Positions 9,513 through 18,969 are shown, counted from the first letter of the stretch. The stretch: DNA of 64,000 nucleotides from Shewanella mangrovisoli (GCF_019457635.1 NZ_CP080412.1:1550001-1614000); one strand, 5' to 3'. Numbers and translations are program-made. The notes: generated by a model not told the origin, from the sequence alone.

Positions 9513-11264
9513 ATGCAACAAATGAACAATATCCTATTAGCGCCAAGCGCGAAAAACAGCGCTAGCTCGAGTAAAGCATTGACTCAAGATACTAATAGTG
9601 AAGACTTTTCTGCAGCATTGGCTTCAGTTACATCCGTATCATCCCCCTCGACTAAAACCCCTGTATCTCAGGATGTGGCCGTCAAATCTGCTAAAGCGGA
9701 AGCCAGCACTGACGATACCAATACCGATGATGAAGCCGATATCAGCTTGATTTTCGCCCAGATTGGTATGGCAAATGAGATGAAGAAAGCGGCAGATCCG
9801 GGCGAGTCTTTGCCGCTTGAGGCCGATATCACGGCAACGGAAGATGCCGACTCAACCTCGTTATTGGTCGATGATCAATCTCAGATCGACAGCTCTATTG
9901 TTGACGGCACTTTTTCCGATGAAATGGCTAAGTTTGTCGAGGCCTCCAACACAAGCATTGGCAATACAAAAGTGGATGTGAGTTCTGAAACACCAGGCTC
10001 TGAGTCAGTTGCCTCAAAATCAGCCGGACAAAATACTGCGCAAGTCACCGCTCAGTTATTACAGCAGCAAGCCTCACAACAGAACGCGGCTGATGTTGCT
10101 GATACTGAGAATGTAGAACCACAGATCCCAGCTGTTGATGTCGATGCTTTGGTTGCGGCCGTGACAGTGGCGGAAACGGATACTCAAGGTGTTTTAGTTG
10201 ATGATTCGCTTTTGATTGATGATGCAGCGCTACTTACAGGTCTGCGGAGCGAAAAGTTCGTTAAACCGCCCGAAAATCATATTTTACCCATTGAGGGTGA
10301 GCCTTTGTTAGGGGCAAAAGAGCCTGGAACAACAGAGCTTGGTGCAACAGACATTGGCGCTAAGGCGATAAATGTGTCGACGCAGCCAGCAGATAAAGCT
10401 CTTGCACCTCAAAGCATGGTATCTCAAGCCGTTGATAATCAAATATCAATTAAAGCGGCCAATGCCTCTGCGAGTGATGTATTAACGACGAATGCGGCCA
10501 CTGCCGCTAATACTAACGATCTTAATACCTTAGGCACTAATGCAGCGACTAATGTATCAGGTACCACAGCCATAGAGCCGAACCTTACTGCCGACAACCT
10601 ATCCCGCGCCGAGATTTCAGCAGGATTATTGCTAAAAGACGCTAAGTTGGCGGTTACTCTCGATGCGCAGCAAGATAGCCGTGTTGCTGCTTTAAGCTCT
10701 GGTAGCGAAGAGCTGGGCAGCGAGTTTAAGCCAGTGGAGTTTAAAGCGGTATCTTCACTGCATTCTTTGGCAACGCCAGCAACCCAGCGTCAAGATATTC
10801 CGCAAGTGCAGCTTTCCTTGCGCCAAGGTGTAGAAACTCAAAACCAAATGCAGGAGATGATCCAGCGCTTTTCACCTGTGATGAAGCAACAATTGGTGAC
10901 TATGGTGAGCCAAGGGATCCAACAGGCGGAAATCCGTTTAGATCCGCCAGAACTTGGGCATATGTTGGTGAAAGTGCAAGTCCATGGCGACCAGACACAA
11001 GTGCAGTTCCATGTCACACAATCGCAAACCCGCGATGTGGTCGAACAAGCCATTCCCCGCCTGCGTGAATTATTACAGGAGCAAGGCATGCAATTGGCTG
11101 ATAGTCATGTTTCTCAAGGCGACCAAGGTCAACGCCGTGAGGGGGGATTTGGTGAAGCGGGTGGTTCGAGTGGTGGAAATGTGGATGATTTCTCGGCAGA
11201 AGAGCTAGATTTAGGTTTAAATCAAGCAACTAGTTTAAATTCAGGTATAGATTATTACGCTTAA
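9513..11264 (+). CDS. fliK: FliK, flagellar hook-length control protein
   Basis: A 583-residue protein that measures hook length and switches export specificity through FlhB. Most of the chain is low-complexity Ala/Thr/Ser/Asp sequence, as expected for the exported ruler part. The folded C-terminal Flg_hook domain is clear (RLDPPELGHMLVKVQVHGDQ followed by QSQTRDVVEQAIPRLRELL), then a Gly/Ser-rich tail. The ATG at 9513 follows AGGAG by 5 nt; the in-frame ATG at 9483 has no such site. It is the first gene of the unit from the sigma-54 promoter at 9409. Confidence 0.92.
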   Translation: MQQMNNILLAPSAKNSASSSKALTQDTNSEDFSAALASVTSVSSPSTKTPVSQDVAVKSAKAEASTDDTNTDDEADISLIFAQIGMANEMKKAADPGESLPLEADITATEDADSTSLLVDDQSQIDSSIVDGTFSDEMAKFVEASNTSIGNTKVDVSSETPGSESVASKSAGQNTAQVTAQLLQQQASQQNAADVADTENVEPQIPAVDVDALVAAVTVAETDTQGVLVDDSLLIDDAALLTGLRSEKFVKPPENHILPIEGEPLLGAKEPGTTELGATDIGAKAINVSTQPADKALAPQSMVSQAVDNQISIKAANASASDVLTTNAATAANTNDLNTLGTNAATNVSGTTAIEPNLTADNLSRAEISAGLLLKDAKLAVTLDAQQDSRVAALSSGSEELGSEFKPVEFKAVSSLHSLATPATQRQDIPQVQLSLRQGVETQNQMQEMIQRFSPVMKQQLVTMVSQGIQQAEIRLDPPELGHMLVKVQVHGDQTQVQFHVTQSQTRDVVEQAIPRLRELLQEQGMQLADSHVSQGDQGQRREGGFGEAGGSSGGNVDDFSAEELDLGLNQATSLNSGIDYYA

Positions 11265-11284
11265 GAAGGTAACCTATAGTAATA

Positions 11285-11304
11285 ATGCGGATTATAATCC
11301 GCAT
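11285..11304. repeat. 20-bp perfect palindrome between fliK and fliL
   Basis: ATGCGGATTATAATCCGCAT is its own reverse complement and lies midway in the 82-bp fliK-fliL gap. It can form a hairpin with an 8-bp stem and TATA loop, but no T-run follows. It may be an operator, an mRNA-processing hairpin or a weak attenuator. Confidence 0.6.
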
Positions 11305-11346
11305 CCTAATCCATTCCCGCATTTAGCCAATTAAAGAGTACATAAA

Positions 11347-11871
11347 ATGGCCAAGGAAGAATCACTAGAACTTGAAAGCACCGAAGCGCCTAAAAGTAAG
11401 AAGAAGTTTATTTTTATCGGTGCGGGAGTCGTAGCGGCACTATTAATAGGTGGTGCGCTGTGGTTTTTCCTCGGTAGCAGTGATGAGGCACCCGAAGTTG
11501 CCGCCGAAGGCGCTACAGCTACTGAGGCTACTGCTCCTGCTGCCGATGCGGCAATAGCGGCCTATGTGCCAATGCCACGGCCTTTTTTATTTAACCTCCC
11601 TGGGCCAGACCGTGCTCGTCTCGTTGAAATTAAAGTGCAACTGATGGTCAGAGGCCAAGACGATGATGTGTTGACTCAAAAACACATTCCATTGATTGAA
11701 GATGCGCTGTTAACCACCTTTAGTGGCGCCGATGTACAAAAATTGAGTACTCAGGCGGGTAAAGATGAATTGCGGCAATTAGCGCTGTTGAGCGTGCAAA
11801 ATACCTTGCAATCCGTGACCGGACGTAAAGTGGTTGAAAAAGTACTCTTTACCGGTTTTGTAATGCAATAA
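11347..11871 (+). CDS. fliL: FliL, flagellar stator-associated membrane protein
   Basis: A 174-residue single-pass inner-membrane protein. It has a short charged cytoplasmic N-terminus with lysines (about 1-19), one transmembrane helix (about 20-42), an Ala/Glu/Thr linker, and a periplasmic FliL domain with the typical core PRPFLFNLPG through LLSVQNTLQSVTGRK. FliL supports stator units under load. Its place before fliM is conserved. Start ATG at 11347. Confidence 0.92.
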   Translation: MAKEESLELESTEAPKSKKKFIFIGAGVVAALLIGGALWFFLGSSDEAPEVAAEGATATEATAPAADAAIAAYVPMPRPFLFNLPGPDRARLVEIKVQLMVRGQDDDVLTQKHIPLIEDALLTTFSGADVQKLSTQAGKDELRQLALLSVQNTLQSVTGRKVVEKVLFTGFVMQ

Positions 11872-11911
11872 CCTTTTATCTTCAGCACCTTAAAGAGGCG
11901 AAGACAATACT

Positions 11912-12943
11912 GTGAGTGATTTATTAAGCCAAGACGAAATTGATGCGCTCTTACACGGAGTCGATGACGTCGAAGAGGATAATGAGCTTGATGCCGCGGG
12001 GCTGGAAGCTCGCTCCTACGACTTTTCCTCCCAAGACCGTATCGTGCGTGGCCGTATGCCCACGCTCGAGATTGTGAATGAGCGTTTTGCCCGCCATCTG
12101 CGGATCAGCATGTTCAACATGATGCGTCGTGCGGCCGAAGTATCGATTAACGGCGTGCAAATGCTGAAATTTGGTGAGTACGTACACACCTTATTCGTCC
12201 CGACCAGCTTGAATATGGTGCGCTTTCATCCCTTAAAAGGTACGGCACTGATCACCATGGAAGCGCGTTTAGTATTTATTCTGGTGGACAACTTTTTTGG
12301 CGGCGATGGCCGTTTCCATGCCAAGATTGAAGGGCGGGAATTTACCCCGACCGAACGTCGCATCGTGCAACTTTTGCTTAAGATTATCTTTGAAGACTAT
12401 AAAGATGCGTGGGCGCCGGTGATGGATGTGGAGTTTGATTATTTAGACTCCGAAGTCAACCCCGCGATGGCGAACATCGTCAGTCCAACTGAAGTGGTGG
12501 TGATTAACTCCTTCCATATCGAGGTGGATGGCGGCGGCGGTGACTTCCATATCACTATGCCGTATTCGATGATTGAACCTATCCGTGAACTACTCGATGC
12601 CGGTGTGCAGAGTGATAAACAAGACACGGACATGCGTTGGTCACAGGCGCTGCATGACGAAATTATGGATGTGAAAGTCGGGTTTGATGCCAGTGTGGTT
12701 GAGCATGAACTCACACTCAAAGACGTCATGAACTTCAAGGCCGGGGATATTATTCCAATCGAGCTGCCTGAATACATTATGATGAAAATCGAAGACTTAC
12801 CGACGTATCGCTGTAAAATGGGGCGTTCACGCGATAATCTAGCACTTAAAATTTACGAAAAAATCCCACGTCCTGAAACGGTCAAATCCGAACTGCAATT
12901 AGTGACACGTAAAGGCAAAGCCAGAGACATATCCGAATTATAA
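11912..12943 (+). CDS. fliM: FliM, flagellar motor switch protein and CheY-P target
   Basis: A 343-residue C-ring protein. The N-terminal CheY-P binding peptide is plain (LLSQDEIDALLHG, residues 4-16). The CheC-like middle domain follows, with the GGXG segment visible as NNFFGGDGRF, and a SpoA/FliN-like domain closes the protein. The start is a GTG at 11912 after an AAGAGGCG ribosome site. CheY-P docking on the N-terminal peptide reverses or stops the motor. Similar peptides occur in the CheA and CheZ encoded downstream. Confidence 0.96.
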   Translation: MSDLLSQDEIDALLHGVDDVEEDNELDAAGLEARSYDFSSQDRIVRGRMPTLEIVNERFARHLRISMFNMMRRAAEVSINGVQMLKFGEYVHTLFVPTSLNMVRFHPLKGTALITMEARLVFILVDNFFGGDGRFHAKIEGREFTPTERRIVQLLLKIIFEDYKDAWAPVMDVEFDYLDSEVNPAMANIVSPTEVVVINSFHIEVDGGGGDFHITMPYSMIEPIRELLDAGVQSDKQDTDMRWSQALHDEIMDVKVGFDASVVEHELTLKDVMNFKAGDIIPIELPEYIMMKIEDLPTYRCKMGRSRDNLALKIYEKIPRPETVKSELQLVTRKGKARDISEL

Positions 12944-12955
12944 AGGTGAAGTGAG

Positions 12956-13330
12956 ATGAGTACAGATGATGATTGGGCAGCAGCCATGGCCGAACAGGCA
13001 TTGGAAGAAGCTAATGCCATTGACCTTGACGAGCTGGTAGACGAGTCGCAGCCAATTAGTAAGGCCGAAGCCGCCAAACTAGACACTATTTTAGATATCC
13101 CTGTGACGATTTCGATGGAAGTCGGTCGCAGCTATATCAGCATTCGTAACCTGCTGCAGCTGAACCAAGGTTCTGTAGTGGAGTTGGATAGGGTGGCGGG
13201 TGAGCCGTTAGATGTGATGGTCAATGGCACACTTATCGCCCATGGCGAAGTGGTTGTGGTTAACGATAAGTTTGGTATTCGCCTAACGGATGTGATCAGT
13301 CAAACTGAGCGGATTAAAAAGCTTAAGTAA
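12956..13330 (+). CDS. fliN: FliN, flagellar motor switch protein
   Basis: A 124-residue protein with an acidic N-terminus (DDDWAAAMAEQALEEANAID) and a C-terminal SpoA domain (TISMEVGRSYISIRNLLQLN through KFGIRLTDVIS). FliN forms the bottom of the C-ring with FliM and docks FliH-FliI at the export gate. It starts 12 nt after fliM and matches the usual length. FliO follows after 33 nt. Confidence 0.95.
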   Translation: MSTDDDWAAAMAEQALEEANAIDLDELVDESQPISKAEAAKLDTILDIPVTISMEVGRSYISIRNLLQLNQGSVVELDRVAGEPLDVMVNGTLIAHGEVVVVNDKFGIRLTDVISQTERIKKLK

Positions 13331-13363
13331 TTCACCGATAAACACGAAGCCTGAAGGAGCGAG

Positions 13364-13771
13364 ATGAGCACATCGGTAATTCTCAGTCTAGTAGCAGCGA
13401 CTCAGGCGAGTGTTGCTGGCGTTGCTAACGAAAGTACCGCGACAGCAACGAAAGTGGCTGAACCTTCGCAAATGGCCGCCGCAGCGAGCATGCTTGGCGG
13501 TCTTATTTTAGTGTTATTGCTTATCTTCGCTTTAGCGTACTTTCTGCGGCGATTTAATTTAGTGCCGACAAATCACAGTGTGCTGAAAACCCTCGCGGTA
13601 ACATCGCTTGGGCAGAAGGAGCGTTTGGTGTTAGTTCAGGTTGGTGAACAGCAGTATTTGTTGGGCGTTAGCGGGCAACAGGTTAATTTAATTGATAAAT
13701 TAGCTGAGCCAATCGAAATTGAGTCCACTTCCTTTGCGGACAAGCTACGGCAGGCGAAATTAAAACAATGA
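13364..13771 (+). CDS. fliO: FliO, export-gate assembly protein
   Basis: A 135-residue membrane protein with an N-terminal hydrophobic stretch, an Ala/Thr-rich periplasmic segment, one strong transmembrane helix (about residues 42-64) and a cytoplasmic domain with the FliO core ([20 protein letters not shown]). FliO helps assemble the FliP ring. A GAAGGAGCG ribosome site precedes the ATG. It overlaps fliP by 4 bp (ATGA). Confidence 0.88.
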   Translation: MSTSVILSLVAATQASVAGVANESTATATKVAEPSQMAAAASMLGGLILVLLLIFALAYFLRRFNLVPTNHSVLKTLAVTSLGQKERLVLVQVGEQQYLLGVSGQQVNLIDKLAEPIEIESTSFADKLRQAKLKQ

Positions 13772-14514
13772 TGAAGTACATACTCACCTTAATTGGGGTC
13801 AGTACCCTGTTGTTTGCCGCATCGGTGGGCGCGGCCGATGGTGTATTGCCGGCGGTAACCGTAAAAACCGCCGCCGATGGTTCGACCGAATATTCGGTGA
13901 CCATGCAAATCCTGTTGCTAATGACCTCGCTGAGCTTTATCCCGGCCATGGTCATTATGTTGACCTCCTTTACCCGCATCATAGTGGTGCTGTCGATTTT
14001 GCGCCAAGCCATTGGTTTACAACAGACACCTTCTAACCAAGTTTTGATTGGTATGAGCCTGTTTATGACCTTTTTTATTATGGCGCCGGTGTTCGACAAA
14101 ATTTATGACCAAGGGGTCAAGCCTTATATTGATGAGCAGCTCACGCTGCAACAGGCCTTCGATAAGGGCAAAGAGCCATTACGGGCATTTATGTTAGGAC
14201 AAGTGCGTACCACAGATCTAAAAACCTTTATCGATATCTCGGGGTATCAAAACATTAATTCCCCAGAAGAAGCGCCAATGAGCGTGTTGGTGCCAGCTTT
14301 TATTACCAGTGAACTTAAAACCGCCTTCCAAATTGGCTTTATGTTGTTTGTGCCTTTCTTAGTGCTCGATCTCGTGGTGGCCAGTATCTTGATGGCCATG
14401 GGTATGATGATGCTCTCGCCGATGATTGTTTCTTTACCCTTTAAGATCATGTTGTTTGTACTTGTCGATGGCTGGGGCCTAGTAATGGGTACACTCGCCA
14501 ATAGCTTTGGTTAG
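13768..14514 (+). CDS. fliP: FliP, flagellar export-gate pore protein
   Basis: A 248-residue polytopic protein. It has a cleavable signal peptide (about 1-22, ending SVGAADG), then the FliP core [19 protein letters not shown] with the signature around [17 protein letters not shown], and C-terminal helices ending [15 protein letters not shown]. FliP pentamers with FliQ and FliR form the export channel. The 4-bp ATGA overlap with fliO and the 17-nt gap to fliQ fit one operon. Confidence 0.96.
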   Translation: MMKYILTLIGVSTLLFAASVGAADGVLPAVTVKTAADGSTEYSVTMQILLLMTSLSFIPAMVIMLTSFTRIIVVLSILRQAIGLQQTPSNQVLIGMSLFMTFFIMAPVFDKIYDQGVKPYIDEQLTLQQAFDKGKEPLRAFMLGQVRTTDLKTFIDISGYQNINSPEEAPMSVLVPAFITSELKTAFQIGFMLFVPFLVLDLVVASILMAMGMMMLSPMIVSLPFKIMLFVLVDGWGLVMGTLANSFG

Positions 14515-14531
14515 ACGAGCGGAGATTCGCG

Positions 14532-14801
14532 ATGACGCCAGAAGCCCTAATCGATATTTTCCGTGAGGCCTTAGCCGTGATTGTCATGATGGTTTCGGCC
14601 ATCGTGCTGCCAGGGCTGGGTATTGGCTTAATTGTGGCGGTGTTTCAAGCCGCAACTTCAATTAACGAACAGACTTTAAGCTTTTTACCTCGACTCATAG
14701 TGACCTTACTGGCCTTGATGGTCATGGGACACTGGTTAGTGCAAACCCTGATGGATTTCTTTATCGAAATGGTTAACCGCATTCCCCAAGTGGTGGGTTA
14801 A
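14532..14801 (+). CDS. fliQ: FliQ, flagellar export-gate protein
   Basis: An 89-residue protein with two transmembrane helices (about 14-38 and 51-75), of standard FliQ length and pattern (TPEALIDIFREAL, then VAVFQAATSINEQTLSFLP). It wraps around the FliP-FliR core of the gate. A GAGCGGAGA ribosome site lies before the ATG. Only 4 nt separate it from fliR. Confidence 0.95.
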   Translation: MTPEALIDIFREALAVIVMMVSAIVLPGLGIGLIVAVFQAATSINEQTLSFLPRLIVTLLALMVMGHWLVQTLMDFFIEMVNRIPQVVG

Positions 14802-14805
14802 GTCC

Positions 14806-15603
14806 ATGGAGCTGCTGCTCGACACCTTAATGCAAACCATTGCCTCTTACATGTGGCCATTGTTTCGTGTGACCAGCATGTTGATGGTCATGGTGGTGTT
14901 TGGGGCTACAACAACTCCGACTCGAGTTCGCTTACTGTTAGCAATTGCCATCACGCTTGCCATTGCGCCAGTTTTGCCGCCCGTAAAGGATGCCGAACTC
15001 TTTTCCTTAAGCGCTGTTTTTATTACCGCCCAGCAAATTATTATTGGCGTCGCCATGGGTTTTGTGACCCAAATGGTGATGCAAACCTTTGTGTTAACGG
15101 GCCAGATCATTGGTATGCAAACCAGTTTAGGTTTTGCCTCTATGGTTGACCCTGGTTCTGGCCAACAAACGCCAGTGATAGGTAACTTCTTTTTATTACT
15201 CGCGACGTTGATTTTTCTCGCTGTCGATGGACACCTGTTGATGATCCGTATGCTTGTCGCCAGTTTTGAGACCTTACCTATTTCGAATCAAGGGCTAACC
15301 TTGACAAGTTATCGCTCGCTGGCGGAATGGGGCTCCTATATGTTTGGCGCGGCACTGACCATGTCGCTCTCGGCGATTATTGCCTTACTACTCGTTAACT
15401 TATCCTTTGGAGTCATGACCCGCGCCGCGCCGCAGCTGAACATTTTCTCGATAGGTTTCCCCATCACTATGATTGGTGGACTGCTGATTTTATGGTTGAC
15501 CTTGACTCCCGTAATGGCCCATTTCGAAGAAGTCTGGGCGTCGGCACAGCTTTTGCTTTGCGATATTTTAGGGCTTCAGTGTCAAGCCAATGGCATATTC
15601 TAA
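14806..15603 (+). CDS. fliR: FliR, flagellar export-gate protein
   Basis: A 265-residue polytopic protein with the FliR pattern (SYMWPLFRVTSMLMV at the N-terminus, GQIIGMQTSLGFASMVDP in the middle, RAAPQLNIFSIGFPITM near the C-terminus). It supplies the single FliR subunit of the FliP5Q4R1 gate and contacts FlhB. It starts 4 nt after fliQ and precedes flhB by 17 nt. Confidence 0.95.
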   Translation: MELLLDTLMQTIASYMWPLFRVTSMLMVMVVFGATTTPTRVRLLLAIAITLAIAPVLPPVKDAELFSLSAVFITAQQIIIGVAMGFVTQMVMQTFVLTGQIIGMQTSLGFASMVDPGSGQQTPVIGNFFLLLATLIFLAVDGHLLMIRMLVASFETLPISNQGLTLTSYRSLAEWGSYMFGAALTMSLSAIIALLLVNLSFGVMTRAAPQLNIFSIGFPITMIGGLLILWLTLTPVMAHFEEVWASAQLLLCDILGLQCQANGIF

Positions 15604-15620
15604 CCGGATAGGAACGCGTA

Positions 15621-16751
15621 ATGGCTGAAGAAAGTAGCGGCGAACGCAGCGAGGAACCCACCGGGAGGCGCCTCGAACAGGCGCGAGAGAAAGGGCAGGT
15701 AGCCCGTTCAAAAGAGTTAGGTACCGCGACCGTGTTACTCTCGGCGGCGACTGGCTTATATATGCTTGGACCTGGAATAGCGAAAGCCCTATCCAATGTA
15801 TTCGAGCGTGTATTTACCATGGAGCGCGCCGCTATTTTCGATACGAACCAGATGTTTAATGTATGGGGCGTCGTGGGGAGCGAGATTGGCTGGCCGTTAC
15901 TCAAGATTATGTTACTGATTGTCGTGGTGGCATTTATTGGTAACGTATCCCTTGGTGGGATGAATTTCTCTACCCAAGCCATGATGCCTAAAGCCAGTAA
16001 GATGAGCCCTATTGCGGGGTTTAAGCGGATGTTTGGTGTGCAGGCCTTGGTTGAATTAACCAAAGGGATTGCTAAGTTCTCTGTGGTAGCAATCGCGGCT
16101 TATTTGCTACTCAGTCATTATTTCAACGATATTCTGCTCCTGTCTGCCGATCATCTCCCCGGTAACGTCCATCACGCGCTGGATTTGTTAGTGTGGATGT
16201 TCATTCTGCTTTGCTCCTCCGTCTTAGTCATAGTGGTGATCGATGTGCCGTTTCAGATCTGGAACCACAACAAACAACTGAAAATGACTAAGCAGGAAGT
16301 TAAAGACGAGTATAAAGATACAGAAGGTAAACCTGAGGTTAAAGGTCGAGTACGGCAAATGCAGCGTGAGTTAGCGCAGCGACGCATGATGGCTGAAGTT
16401 CCCAATGCAGATGTGATTGTGGTAAACCCTGAGCATTATGCCGTGGCCATCAAGTACGATGTAAAGCGCTCTGCAGCGCCTTTTGTTATCGCTAAAGGGG
16501 TGGACGAAGTCGCCTTTAAAATCCGTGAAGTGGCAAGGGCACATAATATTGCGATTGTTTCGGCGCCACCGCTGGCGCGGGCAATTTATCACACCACTAA
16601 GCTTGAGCAGCAGATCCCAGAGGGCCTATTTACAGCGGTGGCGCAGGTACTGGCTTATGTGTTCCAGTTACGCCAGTACCAAAAAGGTCGTGGCCGTAAA
16701 CCTATCCCAATCCCTGTTAATCAACCCATTCCTGACGATCTAAAACACTAG
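15621..16751 (+). CDS. flhB: FlhB, export specificity switch (NPEH variant of the autocleavage site)
   Basis: A 376-residue protein with four transmembrane helices in the N-terminal half and the cytoplasmic switch domain after about residue 215. The autocleavage tetrapeptide, usually NPTH at 269-272 in Salmonella, reads NPEH at exactly those positions (codon GAG at 16431). N269, P270 and H272 are kept, so cleavage after N269 is likely still possible, but the rate could differ. FlhB together with FliK switches export from rod/hook to filament substrates. It ends the fliK-flhB run. Confidence 0.95.
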   Translation: MAEESSGERSEEPTGRRLEQAREKGQVARSKELGTATVLLSAATGLYMLGPGIAKALSNVFERVFTMERAAIFDTNQMFNVWGVVGSEIGWPLLKIMLLIVVVAFIGNVSLGGMNFSTQAMMPKASKMSPIAGFKRMFGVQALVELTKGIAKFSVVAIAAYLLLSHYFNDILLLSADHLPGNVHHALDLLVWMFILLCSSVLVIVVIDVPFQIWNHNKQLKMTKQEVKDEYKDTEGKPEVKGRVRQMQRELAQRRMMAEVPNADVIVVNPEHYAVAIKYDVKRSAAPFVIAKGVDEVAFKIREVARAHNIAIVSAPPLARAIYHTTKLEQQIPEGLFTAVAQVLAYVFQLRQYQKGRGRKPIPIPVNQPIPDDLKH

Positions 16752-16803
16752 TTAAGTGTTAGGTTACCGAAGAAATAGTTCACAGAGATAAACCCACAAC
16801 AAG

Positions 16804-16829
16804 AAGCGCTAGCAGTTGGCGCGCTTTTT
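16804..16829 (+). terminator. Hairpin plus T-run after flhB
   Basis: AAGCGC (16804-16809) pairs with GCGCTT (16821-16826) across an 11-nt loop, followed by a run of T. The stem is short but its position at the end of the fliK-flhB unit fits a terminator. The 3' arm and T-run also belong to the next promoter. Confidence 0.55.
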
Positions 16830-16833
16830 GCTT
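16816..16833 (+). promoter_or_regulatory. Sigma-54 promoter of the flhA operon, overlapping the terminator hairpin
   Basis: TTGGCGCGCTTTTTGCTT has GG at 16818-16819 and GC at 16830-16831, 12 nt apart. It is 37 nt before the flhA ATG. The layout copies that before fliE: hairpin 3' arm and T-tract reused as the -24/-12 element. Confidence 0.75.
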
Positions 16834-16869
16834 TCAGGCTGTTATGCGTCAAAGTTTAGGTATCTGTGA

Positions 16870-18969
16870 ATGGATGTTAAAGCCTCCCTAGGCCAAGTAA
16901 AACAGTTGAAACTGAGCTCTTTCAAGGGCATAGGTACGCCAATGCTAGTGCTTGCGGCATTGGCCATGATTGTGCTGCCTATCCCGCCGTTTCTGCTCGA
17001 CGTTTTATTCTCCTTTAACATTGCCTTGGCTTTGATTGTTCTTCTTGTCGCGATTTATACCGACAGACCCTTAGACTTTGCTGCGTTTCCAACCGTTTTA
17101 TTAGTTGCAACATTGCTGCGACTCGCGCTTAACGTGGCATCAACCCGTGTAGTATTACTCGAAGGTCACAATGGTGGTGACGCCGCCGGTAAGGTGATCG
17201 AGGCCTTCGGCTCCGTGGTGATTGGCGGTAACTATGCTGTAGGTTTAGTCGTATTTATCATTTTGATTATTATCAACTTTGCCGTTGTGACTAAAGGTGC
17301 TGGCCGTATTGCCGAGGTGAGTGCTCGCTTTACCTTAGATGCGATGCCCGGTAAGCAAATGGCCATCGATGCCGACTTAAACGCAGGTATTATTAATCAG
17401 GATCAAGCCAGAACCAGACGCGCCGAGGTGACCCGCGAAGCCGACTTCTATGGCGCAATGGACGGTGCATCTAAGTTTGTGAAGGGCGATGCGATTGCCG
17501 GTATTATGATTTTGGTGATCAACATTCTCGGTGGGTTTATTATCGGGATTGTGCAGCACGGTTTGACATTCTCCCAAGCCGTTGAAATTTATACCCTGTT
17601 AACCATTGGTGACGGTCTCGTCGCGCAAATCCCAGGTTTATTACTGTCAATCGCCGCGGCGTTGATGGTGACCCGTCAAAATGAATCTGGCGACATGGGC
17701 CAGATGCTGATCAGTCAGATGTTTGACAGTCACAAGTCGCTCAGTATTGCGGCCGGCGTACTCTTTGTGATGGGTATTGTGCCTGGCATGCCACATATGG
17801 CGTTTTTAAGCTTTGCCGTGATCACCGCTGGTGCCGCTTACTTTATCTTCAAACGTAATGAAGCCAAACGTGCCAAAGCCCTTGAGCAAGTCAAAACGGG
17901 CCCAACGGAAAGAGCCGAAAGAGAACCTAAAGAACTTAGCTGGGACGATGTGCACCATGTTGATACTATCGGTCTAGAAGTGGGTTACCGTTTGATCCCG
18001 TTGGTCGATAAGGGCCAAGGTGGCGAGTTACTGAGTCGGATCAAAGGGGTACGTAAAAAACTTTCGCAAGAACTGGGCTTCTTGGTGCCTGCGGTACATA
18101 TTCGTGACAACCTCGATTTATCACCTAATGCCTATCGCATCTCGTTAATGGGCGTGGTGGTTGGAGAGGCGGATATTCGCCATGACTGCGAACTTGCCAT
18201 CAACCCTGGTCAAGTTTACGGTAAGCTCGATGGTATAGAGACTCGTGATCCTGCCTTTGGTCTTGAAGCCGTGTGGATTGCCCCAGAGCTTCGCGAACAT
18301 GCACAAACCTTAGGTTATACCGTGGTGGATGCTGCGACAGTGGTGGCAACCCACATCAGTCAGATTTTGACGAATAATGCGGCGAAACTCTTAGGCTACG
18401 AAGAAGTGCAACAACTGATGGATATGCTTGCCAAGCATTCGCCTAAGCTGGTGGATGGCTTTATTCCGGATGTGATGCCGCTAGGAAATGTCGTAAAAGT
18501 GATGCAAAACCTATTAAATGAAGGAGTTTCTGTCAGAGACTTGCGTACCATAGTGCAAACTTTGTTAGAATACGGCACTAAGAGTAACGATACTGAAGTG
18601 TTAACGGCGGCAGTGCGTATCGCATTGAAGCGCATGATAGTTCAAGAGATCTCGGGTCCTGAACTTGAAATACCTGTCATAACTTTGGCGCCAGAGTTGG
18701 AACAGATGTTGCATCAGTCAATGCAAGCAACCGGTGGCGATGGTCCGAATATCGAACCTGGTCTTGCAGAGCGTATGCAGCAATCCTTAGCGGATGCCGC
18801 TCAAAAGCAAGAAATGGTTGGTCAGCCCGCTATTTTGCTAACGTCAGGTATGTTACGTGCGACACTGTCTCGCTTTGTTAAATATACTATTCCTAATCTC
18901 AGAGTGATTTCTTACCAAGAAATCCCCGATGAAAAGCAAATACGCATAGTGTCTGCCGTCGGCCAGTAG
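16870..18969 (+). CDS. flhA: FlhA, flagellar export-gate ion channel and substrate-docking protein
   Basis: A 699-residue protein with about eight N-terminal transmembrane helices (to about residue 330). The conserved FHIPEP-type cytoplasmic loop follows GRIAEVSARFTLDAMPGKQM and includes DADLNAGIINQDQARTRR. The long cytoplasmic domain forms the nonameric ring that binds chaperone-substrate complexes. FlhA converts proton motive force to export. Start ATG at 16870; flhF follows after 11 nt, giving an flhA-flhF-flhG-fliA unit under the sigma-54 element at 16816. Confidence 0.96.
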   Translation: MDVKASLGQVKQLKLSSFKGIGTPMLVLAALAMIVLPIPPFLLDVLFSFNIALALIVLLVAIYTDRPLDFAAFPTVLLVATLLRLALNVASTRVVLLEGHNGGDAAGKVIEAFGSVVIGGNYAVGLVVFIILIIINFAVVTKGAGRIAEVSARFTLDAMPGKQMAIDADLNAGIINQDQARTRRAEVTREADFYGAMDGASKFVKGDAIAGIMILVINILGGFIIGIVQHGLTFSQAVEIYTLLTIGDGLVAQIPGLLLSIAAALMVTRQNESGDMGQMLISQMFDSHKSLSIAAGVLFVMGIVPGMPHMAFLSFAVITAGAAYFIFKRNEAKRAKALEQVKTGPTERAEREPKELSWDDVHHVDTIGLEVGYRLIPLVDKGQGGELLSRIKGVRKKLSQELGFLVPAVHIRDNLDLSPNAYRISLMGVVVGEADIRHDCELAINPGQVYGKLDGIETRDPAFGLEAVWIAPELREHAQTLGYTVVDAATVVATHISQILTNNAAKLLGYEEVQQLMDMLAKHSPKLVDGFIPDVMPLGNVVKVMQNLLNEGVSVRDLRTIVQTLLEYGTKSNDTEVLTAAVRIALKRMIVQEISGPELEIPVITLAPELEQMLHQSMQATGGDGPNIEPGLAERMQQSLADAAQKQEMVGQPAILLTSGMLRATLSRFVKYTIPNLRVISYQEIPDEKQIRIVSAVGQ

